DNA from: Cystobacter fuscus
GTDB lineage: Bacteria; Myxococcota; Myxococcia; Myxococcales; Myxococcaceae
DNA length: 64,000 nucleotides
Assembly: GCF_002305875.1 (NCBI RefSeq)
Contig: NZ_CP022098.1
Coordinates: 9,300,001 to 9,364,000 of the forward strand
Reading direction: 5' to 3'
Positions 25,381 to 34,231 of the stretch are shown here, piece by piece. The notes below the pieces were generated by a model, which ran no database searches, was not told where the DNA came from, and saw only the letters and a program-made list of their open reading frames with translations. How positions within the stretch are numbered: position 1 is the first letter of the stretch; the number at the start of each line of letters is the position of its first letter. The position numbers and the translations under genes are program-made.

Positions 25381-26268
25381 TCATCCGTTCCGCCATCGCT
25401 CGACGACCTCCGGGTTCTCCTGGAACCAGCGATCAGCGGCCTCGGCGGGGGACTTCTTCTCGACGTTGATCAGATAGTCGAGGTAGGTGACCTCGGCGTT
25501 GCCGAGATGCATCCCACGCAGCATGCGCAGCGCCTCCGGCTCGAGTTTCGAGAGGTGTTCCTCGCGCAGGATGAGTGTCGCCTCGTCCTTCCCGCGCAGC
25601 AGCCCCTTGGGCTCGACAAGCTCGCGAATGCGGTAGCGGTGGTGGAGGTGCTGCGGGTGCCAGAGCGGGACGACGACCCAGCGTTTCTCCTCGACGGCGC
25701 GAGTGAACGCGTCCTCGCAGTCCTGCTGCGTCCCGTTGCGGAACTCGTAGCCGGCGCTCCCGAGTCCGTAGGCTTGCATGATCTCCACGGAGAAGCGGCT
25801 GATGCCAGCGCCGGGCCCGATGCCCTGGATCACCTTCGTCATCCGCGCGGCGACGTCTGGCTTGAGGAGGTCGGCGACAGCCGACACGGCGTCCTCGGGC
25901 ACGTAATCGGGTACGCCCCAAAAGGCATAGGGGTTGTAGAGGACGGAGAGCTTCTCGACCTCGTTCTCGAAGGGAGCGAGATACGCACCGTGACTCCCGG
26001 GCAGCCACGCGGAGGACAGGAGGTCGACTTCCTTGCGCTGCATGCGCGCGAACATCTCCTCATGCAGCGCGGTGTTGAACTCCACCGGGTGGCCATGGTC
26101 GGTCAGGATCCGTGCGACCACCGCCGCCGCCGCGGCGTGGAACGAGAGATCGATCTGTCCGAGCTTGATGGTCGGCTGCGTGAGGACGCGATCCTCGGAA
26201 CCACAGCCGACGACCCACATGGCACCCGCGGTGCCCAGCGCGCCTTGGATGAATTGACGTCGATTCAT
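25381..26268 (-). CDS. Glycine betaine/proline-type ABC transporter substrate-binding lipoprotein
   Basis: OpuAC-family binding protein of 295 residues. The start ATG 26268 is preferred because AGGAGA lies eight bases upstream. The N terminus MNRRQFIQGALGTAGAMWVVGC combines a twin-arginine pattern with a lipobox (VVGC), so the protein is probably exported folded and anchored as a lipoprotein. The family segments SSAWLPGSHGAYL and VVPLWHPQHLHHRY contain aromatic residues of the kind that form the quaternary-amine cage. No permease or ATPase gene is adjacent in the window, so it is an orphan here. It might serve a distant transporter or act as a sensor component. Confidence 0.85.
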   Translation of the reverse strand: MNRRQFIQGALGTAGAMWVVGCGSEDRVLTQPTIKLGQIDLSFHAAAAAVVARILTDHGHPVEFNTALHEEMFARMQRKEVDLLSSAWLPGSHGAYLAPFENEVEKLSVLYNPYAFWGVPDYVPEDAVSAVADLLKPDVAARMTKVIQGIGPGAGISRFSVEIMQAYGLGSAGYEFRNGTQQDCEDAFTRAVEEKRWVVVPLWHPQHLHHRYRIRELVEPKGLLRGKDEATLILREEHLSKLEPEALRMLRGMHLGNAEVTYLDYLINVEKKSPAEAADRWFQENPEVVERWRNG

Positions 26269-26576
26269 GGCAGTTCTCTCCTGAGAGGGCATGGCGACTG
26301 CGCGCCGGCTCCTGTCTGGAGCGAGCCCGCGCGTTCACCGTGGCATCACCCTGCACTCCCGGACGCGATGGAAAAAGGCGTCGCCGAGACGAGGACTCAT
26401 GACGTGGGGGCACGAATCCCCCCGTGTCTCTTCCCCCGACCCAAGACAGAGAAAAGTGCTAGATTCTCAAATTCTCATACGAGGACGGAGCGCAAAAGGA
26501 GGGGCTGCAAGTAAACGAGCCCTCGAGCCAGTGTGCGCGGGTCCGTGAGCTGGCAGGGAGGCGAAGGCGCCCTGAT

Positions 26577-26611
26577 GGGGCATTTTGGAACTCCAGGGGG
26601 AAAAATGCCCC
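26577..26611. promoter_or_regulatory. 10-bp inverted repeat upstream of nitrate assimilation operon
   Basis: GGGGCATTTT (26577-26586) and AAAATGCCCC (26602-26611) are perfect reverse complements separated by 15 bases. The element lies about 45 bases upstream of the sigma-54-like promoter and 280 bases before the nitrate reductase start. Position and symmetry suggest an activator binding site; the A/T half-steps stand out in this G+C-rich DNA. Confidence 0.5.
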
Positions 26612-26656
26612 CGCGAGTGACAGGACACCGCGCGGCCCACTGTAGCAGAAAGGCTC

Positions 26657-26672
26657 TGGCACGGCGCGTGCT
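26657..26672 (+). promoter_or_regulatory. Sigma-54-type (-24/-12) promoter candidate for the nitrate operon
   Basis: TGGCAC-GGCGC-GTGCT matches the -24/-12 consensus TGGCAC-N5-TTGCA at all strongly conserved positions (GG and GC at correct spacing), with one deviation at the first base of the -12 box. Transcription would begin near 26684, leaving a leader of about 210 bases before the start at 26893. Nitrogen-regulated sigma-54 promoters are well known for assimilatory nitrate genes. The rest of 26269-26892 shows no gene. Confidence 0.55.
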
Positions 26673-26892
26673 CAGGAGAGGGTCAGAGGATTTGTGTAGC
26701 GCGGACCGAATCCCCTGACACCTGCCCCGGATGGGCGGGTTGCAGCGCCCGGCTTGGAATCCTCTCAGGAATTCCCCTCGGGCGGAGTGAGCCGAACTAC
26801 ATGTCTTGCTCAATAGTTTTCACCCGAGCCAACTTGAAGGCAGACACTCCGCGTCAGCGCTGGAGTCCCGTTTGCAGAGAAGGTGAGACCGT

Positions 26893-29007
26893 ATGCCTCA
26901 GGGTCCTGCGAACCATGGTGGTGTGGCGACGCATTGCCCGTACTGCGCCTTCCAGTGTGGCGTCCAACTCTCGGGTGCCCGTGAGAAGGTCGTCGTGGCG
27001 GGGAACGAGGCGTTTCCCGTCAACAAAGGGCGGTTGTGTGTCAAGGGATGGACGGCGGGCTCCCTGCTCAGCCACCCGGAGCGGCTCCAGACCCCCTGGA
27101 TACGCAATGCTCGCGGTGTCCTCGAGCCCGCCAACTGGGACGAGGCGCTCGCGCTCGTGGCCACACGGCTCCGCGAGACGCAGGAGCGCTACGGCAAGGA
27201 CGCGGTGGGCCTCTTCGGAAGCGGCTCGCTCACCAACGAGAAGGGCTACCTGCTCGGCAAGTTCGCCCGGGTAGCGCTCGGCACTTCGAACATCGACTAC
27301 AACGGCCGCTTCTGCATGTCCTCGGCCGCGGCAGCCTCGAACAAGGCGTTCGGTCTGGACAGGGGGCTGCCCTTCCCGCTCGAGGACATTCCCGGCGCCG
27401 AGGTGGTGCTCCTGGCGGGGGGGAACATGGCCGAGACCATGCCCCCCTTCATGCAGTACCTCGATGCACAACGCGCCAATGGCGGTCAGCTCATCGTCGT
27501 TGACCCACGCCGCTCACCCACGGCGCAGCAGGGCTCCATGCACCTGCGCCTCATCCCAGGCTCGGACACCGCGCTGGTCAATGGACTGCTGCACGTCCTC
27601 GTCCGCGACGGCCTCGTCGACCGCGAGTACATCGCGTCCCGCACCGAGGGCTTCGAACGGGTCAAGGCGATGGTGGCCGGCTACTGGCCCGAGCGGGTCG
27701 AGCGCATCACCGGAGTCCCCGAGGCCCAGCTCGTCCAGGCAGCGCACCTGTTGGGCAAGGCCCGCACGGCGATGATCCTGACCGGCCGAGGCCCCGAGCA
27801 GCAGGCGCGCGGTGTCGACAATACGCTCGCCTATATCAACCTCGCGCTCGCCCTTGGAAAGGTGGGCCGGCCCTTCAGCGGCTACGGCTGCGTGACAGGG
27901 CAGGGAAACGGGCAAGGTGGGCGCGAGCACGGACAGAAGGCGGATCAGCTCCCCGGCTACCGGAAGATCGAGGACCCAGCGGCACGGCGCCACCTCGCGT
28001 CTGTCTGGGGCATCCGTGAGGAGGACATCCCCGGTCCCGGGCTGTCGGCGTACGAGCTGCTCACCTCCATCGGCCAGGAGCGCGGCATCCGGGCGCTGCT
28101 GGTCATGGGGTCGAACATGGCGGTCTCCGCCCCCAACGCTCGCGAGATCGAGTCCCGCCTGCGCGCGCTCGACTTCCTGGTGGTCGCTGACTTCTTCCTC
28201 TCGGAGACTGCCGCGCTCGCGGACGTGGTCCTCCCCGCCGCCCAGTGGGCGGAGGAGGAGGGAACCATGACCAACCTGGAGGGACGCGTCCTCCTGCGGC
28301 GTCGCGCGCTCGAGCCGCCACCGGAAGTCCGCACGGACATTGAAATCCTCTGTGCGCTCGCCGAGCGGCTCGGCAAGGGGGCGCATTTCCAATTCAACGA
28401 GCCACGCCAGGTCTTCGAGGAGCTGCGCCGCGCCAGCGCCGGCGGCCTGGCGGACTACGCGGGTGTCACCTACGAGCGGATCGCGGCGTCCGGAGGGCTC
28501 TTCTGGCCCTGCCCCAGCGAGGACCATCCTGGGACGCCGCGCTTGTTCTCCGAGCGGTTCGCCACTCCGAACGGGCGTGCCCTCTTCCATCCGGTCCAGC
28601 ACCAACCTTCCGCCGAGACGCCGGACTCGGACTACCCGCTCTACCTGACCACCGGGCGGGTGCTGGCCCAATACCAGTCCGGGACACAGACGCGGCGTGT
28701 GCCCGAACTCGAGAAGCTGGCGCCCAGGGCCATCGCCCGGATGCACCCGGCGGCGGCCCGGCGGTATGGGCTCGAGGAGGGGGATGAGGTGACGCTCTCC
28801 ACGCGGCGCGGCTCGGCGCGCTTCACCGTCAACCTGACCCAGCTCATCCGCGAGGACACCGTCTTCGTCCCGTTCCACTGGGGGGGCGAGCAGGCGGTGA
28901 ACCGTCTCACCAACCCAGCGCTGGACCCCATCAGCCGGATGCCCGAATTCAAGATATGCGCGGCGCGTGTGGAGCAGCCCTCTCGAAAGAAAGGACAGTC
29001 ATCGTGA
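26893..29007 (+). CDS. nasA: Assimilatory nitrate reductase catalytic subunit (molybdopterin oxidoreductase)
   Basis: Molybdenum enzyme of 704 residues, the usual size of the NarB/NasA group, reducing nitrate to nitrite in the cytoplasm. The N-terminal [4Fe-4S] site is C15, C18, C22 and C49 (HCPYCAFQCG, GRLCVKG). Molybdopterin-binding segments follow, including GNMAETMPPF and GYGCVTGQGNGQGGREHG. A C-terminal MopB dinucleotide-binding domain runs from LYLTTGRVLAQYQSG to the end. No signal peptide is seen. The stop overlaps the NirB GTG start by four bases, so nitrate and nitrite reductase are translationally coupled. The gene heads a six-gene nitrogen assimilation run. An alternative reading as a formate dehydrogenase is unlikely given NirBD next door. 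Confidence 0.93.
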   Translation: MPQGPANHGGVATHCPYCAFQCGVQLSGAREKVVVAGNEAFPVNKGRLCVKGWTAGSLLSHPERLQTPWIRNARGVLEPANWDEALALVATRLRETQERYGKDAVGLFGSGSLTNEKGYLLGKFARVALGTSNIDYNGRFCMSSAAAASNKAFGLDRGLPFPLEDIPGAEVVLLAGGNMAETMPPFMQYLDAQRANGGQLIVVDPRRSPTAQQGSMHLRLIPGSDTALVNGLLHVLVRDGLVDREYIASRTEGFERVKAMVAGYWPERVERITGVPEAQLVQAAHLLGKARTAMILTGRGPEQQARGVDNTLAYINLALALGKVGRPFSGYGCVTGQGNGQGGREHGQKADQLPGYRKIEDPAARRHLASVWGIREEDIPGPGLSAYELLTSIGQERGIRALLVMGSNMAVSAPNAREIESRLRALDFLVVADFFLSETAALADVVLPAAQWAEEEGTMTNLEGRVLLRRRALEPPPEVRTDIEILCALAERLGKGAHFQFNEPRQVFEELRRASAGGLADYAGVTYERIAASGGLFWPCPSEDHPGTPRLFSERFATPNGRALFHPVQHQPSAETPDSDYPLYLTTGRVLAQYQSGTQTRRVPELEKLAPRAIARMHPAAARRYGLEEGDEVTLSTRRGSARFTVNLTQLIREDTVFVPFHWGGEQAVNRLTNPALDPISRMPEFKICAARVEQPSRKKGQSS

Positions 29008-31487
29008 AGAAAGAGAAACTCGTCGTCATCGGCAACGGAATGGCAGGCGCGCGCCTGGTTGAGGAATTGCTGGCTCGCGGGGGCGCGGCGCACTTCGACA
29101 TCGTCATGTTCGGCGACGAGCCCTACGGCAATTACAACCGCATCCTGCTCTCTGGAGTCCTCGCCGGCACCCATGACCCGCGGGACATCTTCATCAACCC
29201 GCTCTCCTGGTACCAGGAGAAAGGCGTGACGCTGCACGCAGGCGTGCGGGTCGAGCGGATCGATGGCCGCCAGAAGCTCGTCCACGGGGCCGGGGGGATC
29301 ACCGAGCACTATGACAAGCTCGTCATCGCCACGGGCAGCAGCGCCTTCGTGCCGCCCCTCGTCGGGCTCAAGAACGAGAGCGGCCAGTACAAGGAGGGGG
29401 TCTTCGTCTTCCGGACACTGGATGATTGCACCGCCATTACCCAACATGCCGCCAAGGCGAAGAAGGCAGTGGTCATCGGCGGAGGGTTGCTGGGCCTGGA
29501 GGCGGCGCGCGGGTTGCTCGAGCTCGGCCTCGAGGTCCATGTCGTTCACCTCAAGGGGCACCTCATGGAGCTCCAGCTCGATGCCAAGGGGGGCGCCATC
29601 CTGCAGCGCACGCTGGAGGGCATGGGGCTCCACGTCCACCTGAAGAAGAACTCCCGGGAGCTACTCGGCCACGAGCGCGTCAACGGTCTGCTCTTCGATG
29701 ACGGGAGTTCGCTGGCTTGCGACCTCGTGGTCATCTCCGCGGGCATCCGCCCCAACGTCGAACTCGCGCGTGAGGCCGGGATCCATGTGGAGCGGGGCAT
29801 CGTCGTCGGAGACGACCTCCGCGCGCCCAACGAGCAGGACATCTACGCGCTGGGCGAGTGCGCCCAGCACCGCGGGCGCGTCTATGGACTGGTGGCCCCG
29901 CTCTGGGAGCAGGCCCAGGTGCTCGCCGAGCGCCTGTCGGGCCGCAATCCCCAAGCGCTCTATACGGGCTCTCAGGTCTCCACCAAGCTGAAGGTGATGG
30001 GCATCGAGCTGGCCGTCATGGGCGCCCAAGAGGTGACGGGCGAGCAGGACGAGGAAGTCACCTATATGGATGCCACGCAGGGCATCTACAAGAAGCTCAT
30101 CATCCGCGACCAACGCCTGGTAGGGGCCATCCTCCTGGGGGACACGTCGAGCGCTCCCAACCTCCTGAGTGCGTTCGGTCGGGGCACGCAGGTGCCCGAG
30201 AGCCGCTCGGAGCTGCTGTTCCCCTCCATGGGAGAAGCCTCGACCCCGAGTGTCCTCCAGCTTCCAGACACCGCCCAGGTGTGCAACTGCAACGGAGTCT
30301 CCAAGCAGAACATCCTCGAGGCCGTGAGCAAGGGCCACCGCACGCTCAAGAAATTGTGCGATGCGACACGTGCTGGAACGGGCTGCGGCTCCTGCAAGAA
30401 GGACGTCCAGGCACTGCTCGAGAATGCCGTGGGCGACAACTCCGTCGAGGATCCCTCCGCCCACTACTATGTCCCCGGCGTGCCCCTCGCCAAGGCGGAG
30501 CTCGTGGCGGAAATCAAGGCACGGGGGCTGCGCAGCGTCTCCGCCGTGTTCGAGGCGCTCGCGGACGGACGGGAAGACGTGGCGAGCAAGACCGGGCTGG
30601 CATCCCTCCTCAAGACGCTCTGGGGCAAGGACTATGAGGACGAGCGCGATGCCCGCTTCATCAATGACCGGGTGCATGCCAACATCCAGCGGGACGCCAC
30701 CTTCAGCGTGATTCCCCGCATCTTCGGCGGCGTGACGTCCCCGGCCCAGCTCCGGCAGATCGCCGACGTGGCAGAGCGGCACAATGTCAAGATGGTGAAG
30801 ATCACCGGGGGACAGCGGATTGATCTGCTGGGCATCCCGAAGGAGAAACTGCCCGAGGTCTGGCGCGAGCTGGGAATGCCCTCCGGGCACGGCTATGCCA
30901 AGTCCTTCCGCACCTGCAAGACGTGCGTGGGCAGTGAATTCTGCCGCTATGGCTTGGGGGATAGCACCGCGCTTGGCATTGCCATCGAGAAGCGATTCCA
31001 GGGCCTCGAGTCTCCCCACAAGATGAAGCTCGCGACGGCTGGCTGCCCGCGCAACTGCTCCGAGGCGACGACCAAGGACGTGGGGGCGGTTGCCATCGGG
31101 GGAGACCGATGGGAAATCTATGTGGGAGGAGCGGCGGGCTCGCGCGTGCGCAAGGGCGACATCCTCTGCGTGGTGGACTCGCACGAGGACGTCCTCAAGC
31201 TCATGGGACGGTTCATGCAGTACTACCGGGAGCATGGAAAGTACCTGGAGCGAACCCATGACTTCGTCGAGCGGGTCGGCATCGACAAGCTCCGCCGCCT
31301 CCTCGTGGAGGACGAGGAAAAGCTCGCCGCCAGGCTCGATGCGGATATCCAGGCGGCGGTGGACGCATTCGTCGACCCCTGGGAGGAGGCGATGCGCCCG
31401 CATCATCCTTCACAGTTCACTCACACCCTGCCGATGGAGTCCGAAGCATCCGGCTCGGTCGCGCGGCCGGTGACGGCGGAGGCATAA
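29004..31487 (+). CDS. nirB: NAD(P)H-dependent assimilatory nitrite reductase, large subunit
   Basis: Siroheme enzyme of 827 residues reducing nitrite to ammonium with six electrons from NAD(P)H. The FAD/NAD(P) oxidoreductase domain is N-terminal (LVVIGNGMAGARLVEELL; VVIGGGLLGLEAARGL). The BFD-type [2Fe-2S] segment is VCNCNGVSK...GTGCGSCKKDV. The ferredoxin-like half follows, and the [4Fe-4S]-siroheme cysteines lie in TCKTCVGSEFCRYG and AGCPRNCSEATTKDVG. The start at GTG 29004 is set by the GTGA overlap with the nitrate reductase stop and AAAGGA upstream; an earlier in-frame ATG at 28956 lies inside the previous gene. The C-terminal tail extends beyond the family with an Ala/Ser/Val-rich end. 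Confidence 0.96.
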   Translation: MKKEKLVVIGNGMAGARLVEELLARGGAAHFDIVMFGDEPYGNYNRILLSGVLAGTHDPRDIFINPLSWYQEKGVTLHAGVRVERIDGRQKLVHGAGGITEHYDKLVIATGSSAFVPPLVGLKNESGQYKEGVFVFRTLDDCTAITQHAAKAKKAVVIGGGLLGLEAARGLLELGLEVHVVHLKGHLMELQLDAKGGAILQRTLEGMGLHVHLKKNSRELLGHERVNGLLFDDGSSLACDLVVISAGIRPNVELAREAGIHVERGIVVGDDLRAPNEQDIYALGECAQHRGRVYGLVAPLWEQAQVLAERLSGRNPQALYTGSQVSTKLKVMGIELAVMGAQEVTGEQDEEVTYMDATQGIYKKLIIRDQRLVGAILLGDTSSAPNLLSAFGRGTQVPESRSELLFPSMGEASTPSVLQLPDTAQVCNCNGVSKQNILEAVSKGHRTLKKLCDATRAGTGCGSCKKDVQALLENAVGDNSVEDPSAHYYVPGVPLAKAELVAEIKARGLRSVSAVFEALADGREDVASKTGLASLLKTLWGKDYEDERDARFINDRVHANIQRDATFSVIPRIFGGVTSPAQLRQIADVAERHNVKMVKITGGQRIDLLGIPKEKLPEVWRELGMPSGHGYAKSFRTCKTCVGSEFCRYGLGDSTALGIAIEKRFQGLESPHKMKLATAGCPRNCSEATTKDVGAVAIGGDRWEIYVGGAAGSRVRKGDILCVVDSHEDVLKLMGRFMQYYREHGKYLERTHDFVERVGIDKLRRLLVEDEEKLAARLDADIQAAVDAFVDPWEEAMRPHHPSQFTHTLPMESEASGSVARPVTAEA

Positions 31488-31490
31488 GCA

Positions 31491-31835
31491 ATGCAATACG
31501 AGCAGGCTCAATCCATGTCGGTCGTGTACAACCTTGGGCTGGCCACCCGGGTCCCCTTGGGAGAGGGAAGGACCTTCACCGTCGGGGAACGCACCGTGGC
31601 GGTGTTCCGGACCCGGAGCGGAGCGCTCCTCGCCACGCAGGCGGAGTGCCCGCACCAGCGGGGGCCGCTCGCGGACGGGCTCCTGGGCGGCAACGTATTG
31701 GTGTGCCCCCTGCATGGGTACAAGTTCGACATCAAGACGGGACTCGCCGTGGGCCACGCTTGTGGCTCGCTCAAGACCTACACGGTCGAGCTGAGCGACA
31801 GAGAGGAGATCCTTCTGCGGGTGGAGGACTCGTGA
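31491..31835 (+). CDS. nirD: Nitrite reductase small subunit (Rieske-type)
   Basis: Protein of 114 residues with a Rieske [2Fe-2S] fold. The ligands are intact: C53-P-H55 and C72-P-L-H75 followed by GYKFD. That is worth noting, because many NirD proteins have lost the ligands; retention here makes it look like the Rieske-containing NirD subgroup. It partners NirB in nitrite reduction. The start at 31491 is four bases after the NirB stop with GGAGG eight bases upstream. The stop overlaps the next GTG by four bases. Confidence 0.9.
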   Translation: MQYEQAQSMSVVYNLGLATRVPLGEGRTFTVGERTVAVFRTRSGALLATQAECPHQRGPLADGLLGGNVLVCPLHGYKFDIKTGLAVGHACGSLKTYTVELSDREEILLRVEDS

Positions 31836-32674
31836 ACGGGCTCGAGGGAGTGCGAGTGGCCCTCCTGGAGGGCCGGATGACGGGCGAGTTGGCCACGCTC
31901 GTGCGCCGCCACGGCGGGGAGCCGTACTGCGTGCCCGCCGTGCGCGAGCAGCAGAGCGCGTCCGCGGAGCAGGAGGTCGCGGCGCTGCTCGGCGTGCTCA
32001 TGCACGAAGCTTCGCCTGTCGTCGTTCTTCTGACGGGTGCCGGCGTGGAAGCACTCTCTCAAGCGGCGGAGCGGCTCGGGCGCAAGCCAGAGTTGTTGGA
32101 GCGGCTGCGCCGGGCCACGCTGGTATGTCGGGGTTCCAAGCCCCACGCGGCGCTGAGGAAGGAAGGGCTCGAGCCATCCATTGGAGTCAAGGAGCCCTAC
32201 ACCACCGAGCATGTCATCGAGGCGCTCGACCCTCTGGACCTGGAGGACAGGTGCGTGGTCCTCCTCCATTATGGCGAGCGCAATCTGCCCTTGCTCCAGG
32301 CACTCGCGGGCCGGAGGGCTCGCATCCAGGAGACCTGTCTCTATGAATGGAGGCTCCCGGAGGACCTGGGGCCCCTCCAATCCCTGGTCCAGGAAATCAT
32401 CGAGCGCCGGGTGGGGGCGATTGCCTTCACCAGCCAGGTGCAGGCGCGGCACCTCTTCCAGGTTGCCTCGGAGATGGGGCGCGCCGAGGCGCTGAGGTCC
32501 GCGCTGCGGAACGACACCGTGGTGGCTGCCGTTGGCCCGACGTGCGCCAGTGCGTTGGAGGCGTCCGGAGTGACACCCCATGTCGTGCCGGAGCGCCCGA
32601 AGATGGGGGCAATGATCGTCAGCCTTGCCCGGTTCATTTCCGACGCGGGAGCTTCCCATGAATCCAAAGCCTGA
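31832..32674 (+). CDS. hemD: Uroporphyrinogen-III synthase
   Basis: Protein of 280 residues that would close hydroxymethylbilane into uroporphyrinogen III, the precursor of siroheme needed by NirB. Family features include the N-terminal GVRVALLEGRMTGELATLVRRHG, the VVVLLTGAGVEAL strand-loop, FTSQVQARHLFQ (typical F(T/S)S...), and the C-terminal VAAVGPTCASALEASGVTPHVVPE. The start at GTG 31832 overlaps the NirD stop (GTGA) and has GGAGG upstream. Having its own HemD in a nitrate operon, together with CobA, points to dedicated siroheme supply rather than general heme synthesis. Confidence 0.88.
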   Translation: MNGLEGVRVALLEGRMTGELATLVRRHGGEPYCVPAVREQQSASAEQEVAALLGVLMHEASPVVVLLTGAGVEALSQAAERLGRKPELLERLRRATLVCRGSKPHAALRKEGLEPSIGVKEPYTTEHVIEALDPLDLEDRCVVLLHYGERNLPLLQALAGRRARIQETCLYEWRLPEDLGPLQSLVQEIIERRVGAIAFTSQVQARHLFQVASEMGRAEALRSALRNDTVVAAVGPTCASALEASGVTPHVVPERPKMGAMIVSLARFISDAGASHESKA

Positions 32675-32819
32675 AGCAGAAGCACCCGGCGGACACCTAC
32701 CGACCCTCATCGCCTGTTTCATGCACTTCGACCTGAGCTTCACGCTGTGGGTGCTGCTCGGCTCGCTCGGAGTCTTCGCGGCGGAGGACGTCGGCTTGAG
32801 CGCGGCGCAAAAGACATGA
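32658..32819 (+). pseudogene. NarK/NasA-type nitrate transporter, truncated after 53 codons
   Basis: ATG 32658 opens a frame ending at 32819: MNPKPEAEAPGGHLPTLIAC then FMHFDLSFTLWVLLGSLGVF, AAEDVGLSAAQKT. This is the recognisable start of an MFS nitrate/nitrite transporter: cytosolic N terminus, first membrane helix with the FMHFDLSF motif, and the ...LSAAQK loop. The remaining eleven helices are absent, and the stop comes immediately after AAQK. The start codon overlaps the end of hemD, and cobA begins 11 bases later. It looks like an in-operon deletion of most of the transporter gene. A 53-residue single-span product could still be made. Confidence 0.82.
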
Positions 32820-32829
32820 GGATGCCGTC

Positions 32830-33603
32830 ATGAACCAGGGAAAAGTCTACCTCATCGGTGCGGGACCTGGAGATCCGAAGCTCCTCACACTTCGGGCTGT
32901 CGAGGCTCTGGCGGAGAGCGATGTCATTTTGATGGATCAGCTCGTGAGCCACGAAGTGCTCGCCCACGCGCGTCAAGGAGTCGATGTCATTGATTGCGGG
33001 AAGCGCGCGGGGCATCACTGCATGGACCAGAAGGAGATCCAACGCCTCCTCATCGAGCGGGCGCGGCGGGGACAGATCGTCGCTCGCCTCAAAGGGGGTG
33101 ATCCCTTCATCTTCGGCCGCGGGGGAGAGGAGGCGGAAGCATTGGTGGAGGCAGCCATTGCGTGGGAGGTCATCCCCGGCATCTCCTCCGGAATCGCCGC
33201 TGCCGCGTATGCCGGAATCCCACTGCTGCATCGCTCTCATGCGTCGAGCGTGGCATTCGTGACCGGGCATGCCGGCCACGAGCACGCGGTGGGCTCGCAG
33301 GGGGCCGACACGCTCGTCATCTTCATGTGCGGGTCGACCATCCTCCAGATTGCTCGCGAGTTGATGGAGGGGGGGCGCGCCCCCTCCACGCCCCTGGCGA
33401 TCATCCTATCGGGTACACGGTCGAACCAAGCCATCTACACGGGGACACTGATGGAGTTGGTTCGGATGGAGCGAATCGAGCTGGCCTCCCCCGTGCTCGC
33501 GGTGGTGGGGGACGTCACGACGCTCGCGAAAAAGCTCCACTGGTTCGGCCCCCCCCCAAAGCCCCTGCGCCTCCTCGCCGCCCCCGTGACAGCGGGTTCC
33601 TGA
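32830..33603 (+). CDS. cobA: Uroporphyrinogen-III C-methyltransferase (SUMT)
   Basis: S-adenosylmethionine-dependent methyltransferase of 257 residues, methylating uroporphyrinogen III at C2 and C7 to precorrin-2 on the way to siroheme. Diagnostic segments: VYLIGAGPGDPKLLT at the N terminus, MDQLVSHEVL, RLKGGDPFIFGRGGEEAEAL (SAM-binding loop), VIPGISSGIAAAAYAGIPL and the C-terminal VVGDVTTLAKKLHWFG. It lacks the CysG N-terminal dehydrogenase/ferrochelatase half, so oxidation and iron insertion must be done elsewhere. It is last in the nitrate assimilation run. Confidence 0.94.
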   Translation: MNQGKVYLIGAGPGDPKLLTLRAVEALAESDVILMDQLVSHEVLAHARQGVDVIDCGKRAGHHCMDQKEIQRLLIERARRGQIVARLKGGDPFIFGRGGEEAEALVEAAIAWEVIPGISSGIAAAAYAGIPLLHRSHASSVAFVTGHAGHEHAVGSQGADTLVIFMCGSTILQIARELMEGGRAPSTPLAIILSGTRSNQAIYTGTLMELVRMERIELASPVLAVVGDVTTLAKKLHWFGPPPKPLRLLAAPVTAGS

Positions 33604-33664
33604 TTCCGCCGCGAGAGTCTGCCCGGAGGGTCAAGGACCTGGACCGCACGAGCCATGCACTGAC

Positions 33665-34057
33665 TCAGTGGCCGGCGTCGGAGCCCGTGCCGGCATCCCC
33701 AGGCGAGGGGAAGACGTCGTCACAGGGGGGGAGCTCTCCCCCGTCCGAGCCCGTCATGCCCCCATCCGCGCCCGTCAGTCCTCCGTCCGTGGCGGGCGAG
33801 GCACAATGCGGCGCGGGGTCGTAGCAGTGGTACCGGTCCGAGCCACCGTCCGGCGCGGGCTCGTCACAGGGCGGCATGCCGTAGCAGGCCATCAGCGTGA
33901 TGGCCGTCATTCCCGCGCTGGCCAGGCCCAGGAGGGCCGTCAGCCCCGTGCCGCCACGAGGCTCGGCCGCCGTCAGGGCGGTGCCACAATGCACGCACGT
34001 GGTGCTGCCCGGGGGAACGAAACCACGACATTGCTGACAGGCCGAGAGAGAGGTCAT
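33665..34057 (-). CDS. Zinc-ribbon single-span protein with Cys/Asp/Gly-rich exported tail
   Basis: Protein of 130 residues. A zinc-ribbon-like head has C7, C10, C21 and C24 (CQQC...CVHC). One hydrophobic segment (about 39-58, TALLGLASAGMTAITLMAC) follows and ends in an LMAC that could serve as a lipobox-like site. The tail is acidic, with cysteines at 64, 78, 85 and 112 and repeated DGG units (TDGGLTGADGGMTGSDGG). ATG 34057 has GAGG eight bases upstream. It lies head-to-head with a radical SAM/SPASM gene, which makes its tail a candidate substrate for peptide modification. I know of no function. Confidence 0.65.
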   Translation of the reverse strand: MTSLSACQQCRGFVPPGSTTCVHCGTALTAAEPRGGTGLTALLGLASAGMTAITLMACYGMPPCDEPAPDGGSDRYHCYDPAPHCASPATDGGLTGADGGMTGSDGGELPPCDDVFPSPGDAGTGSDAGH

Positions 34058-34231
34058 TGGCGTATCCTCGTTGCGGGGCCACCTGCATGATGGCCGGCGC
34101 GCGGGGCCCTCAGCGAAGCTCATGCCGCGCGCAAAACGCCGGAATCACTTGGCCTCCCGCTTCCGCTCCATGACAAGCGCGTCAGGGGGCGAGGGGTGTG
34201 CCCGGTTCTTGCTCCAGCCGAGGGGATGTCC

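Noticed and set aside
26405-26445. Hairpin GGGGG-CACGAAT-CCCCC as a terminator
   Set aside because: It lies upstream of two divergent genes with no transcript expected to end there; the short G/C runs can arise by chance in this DNA.
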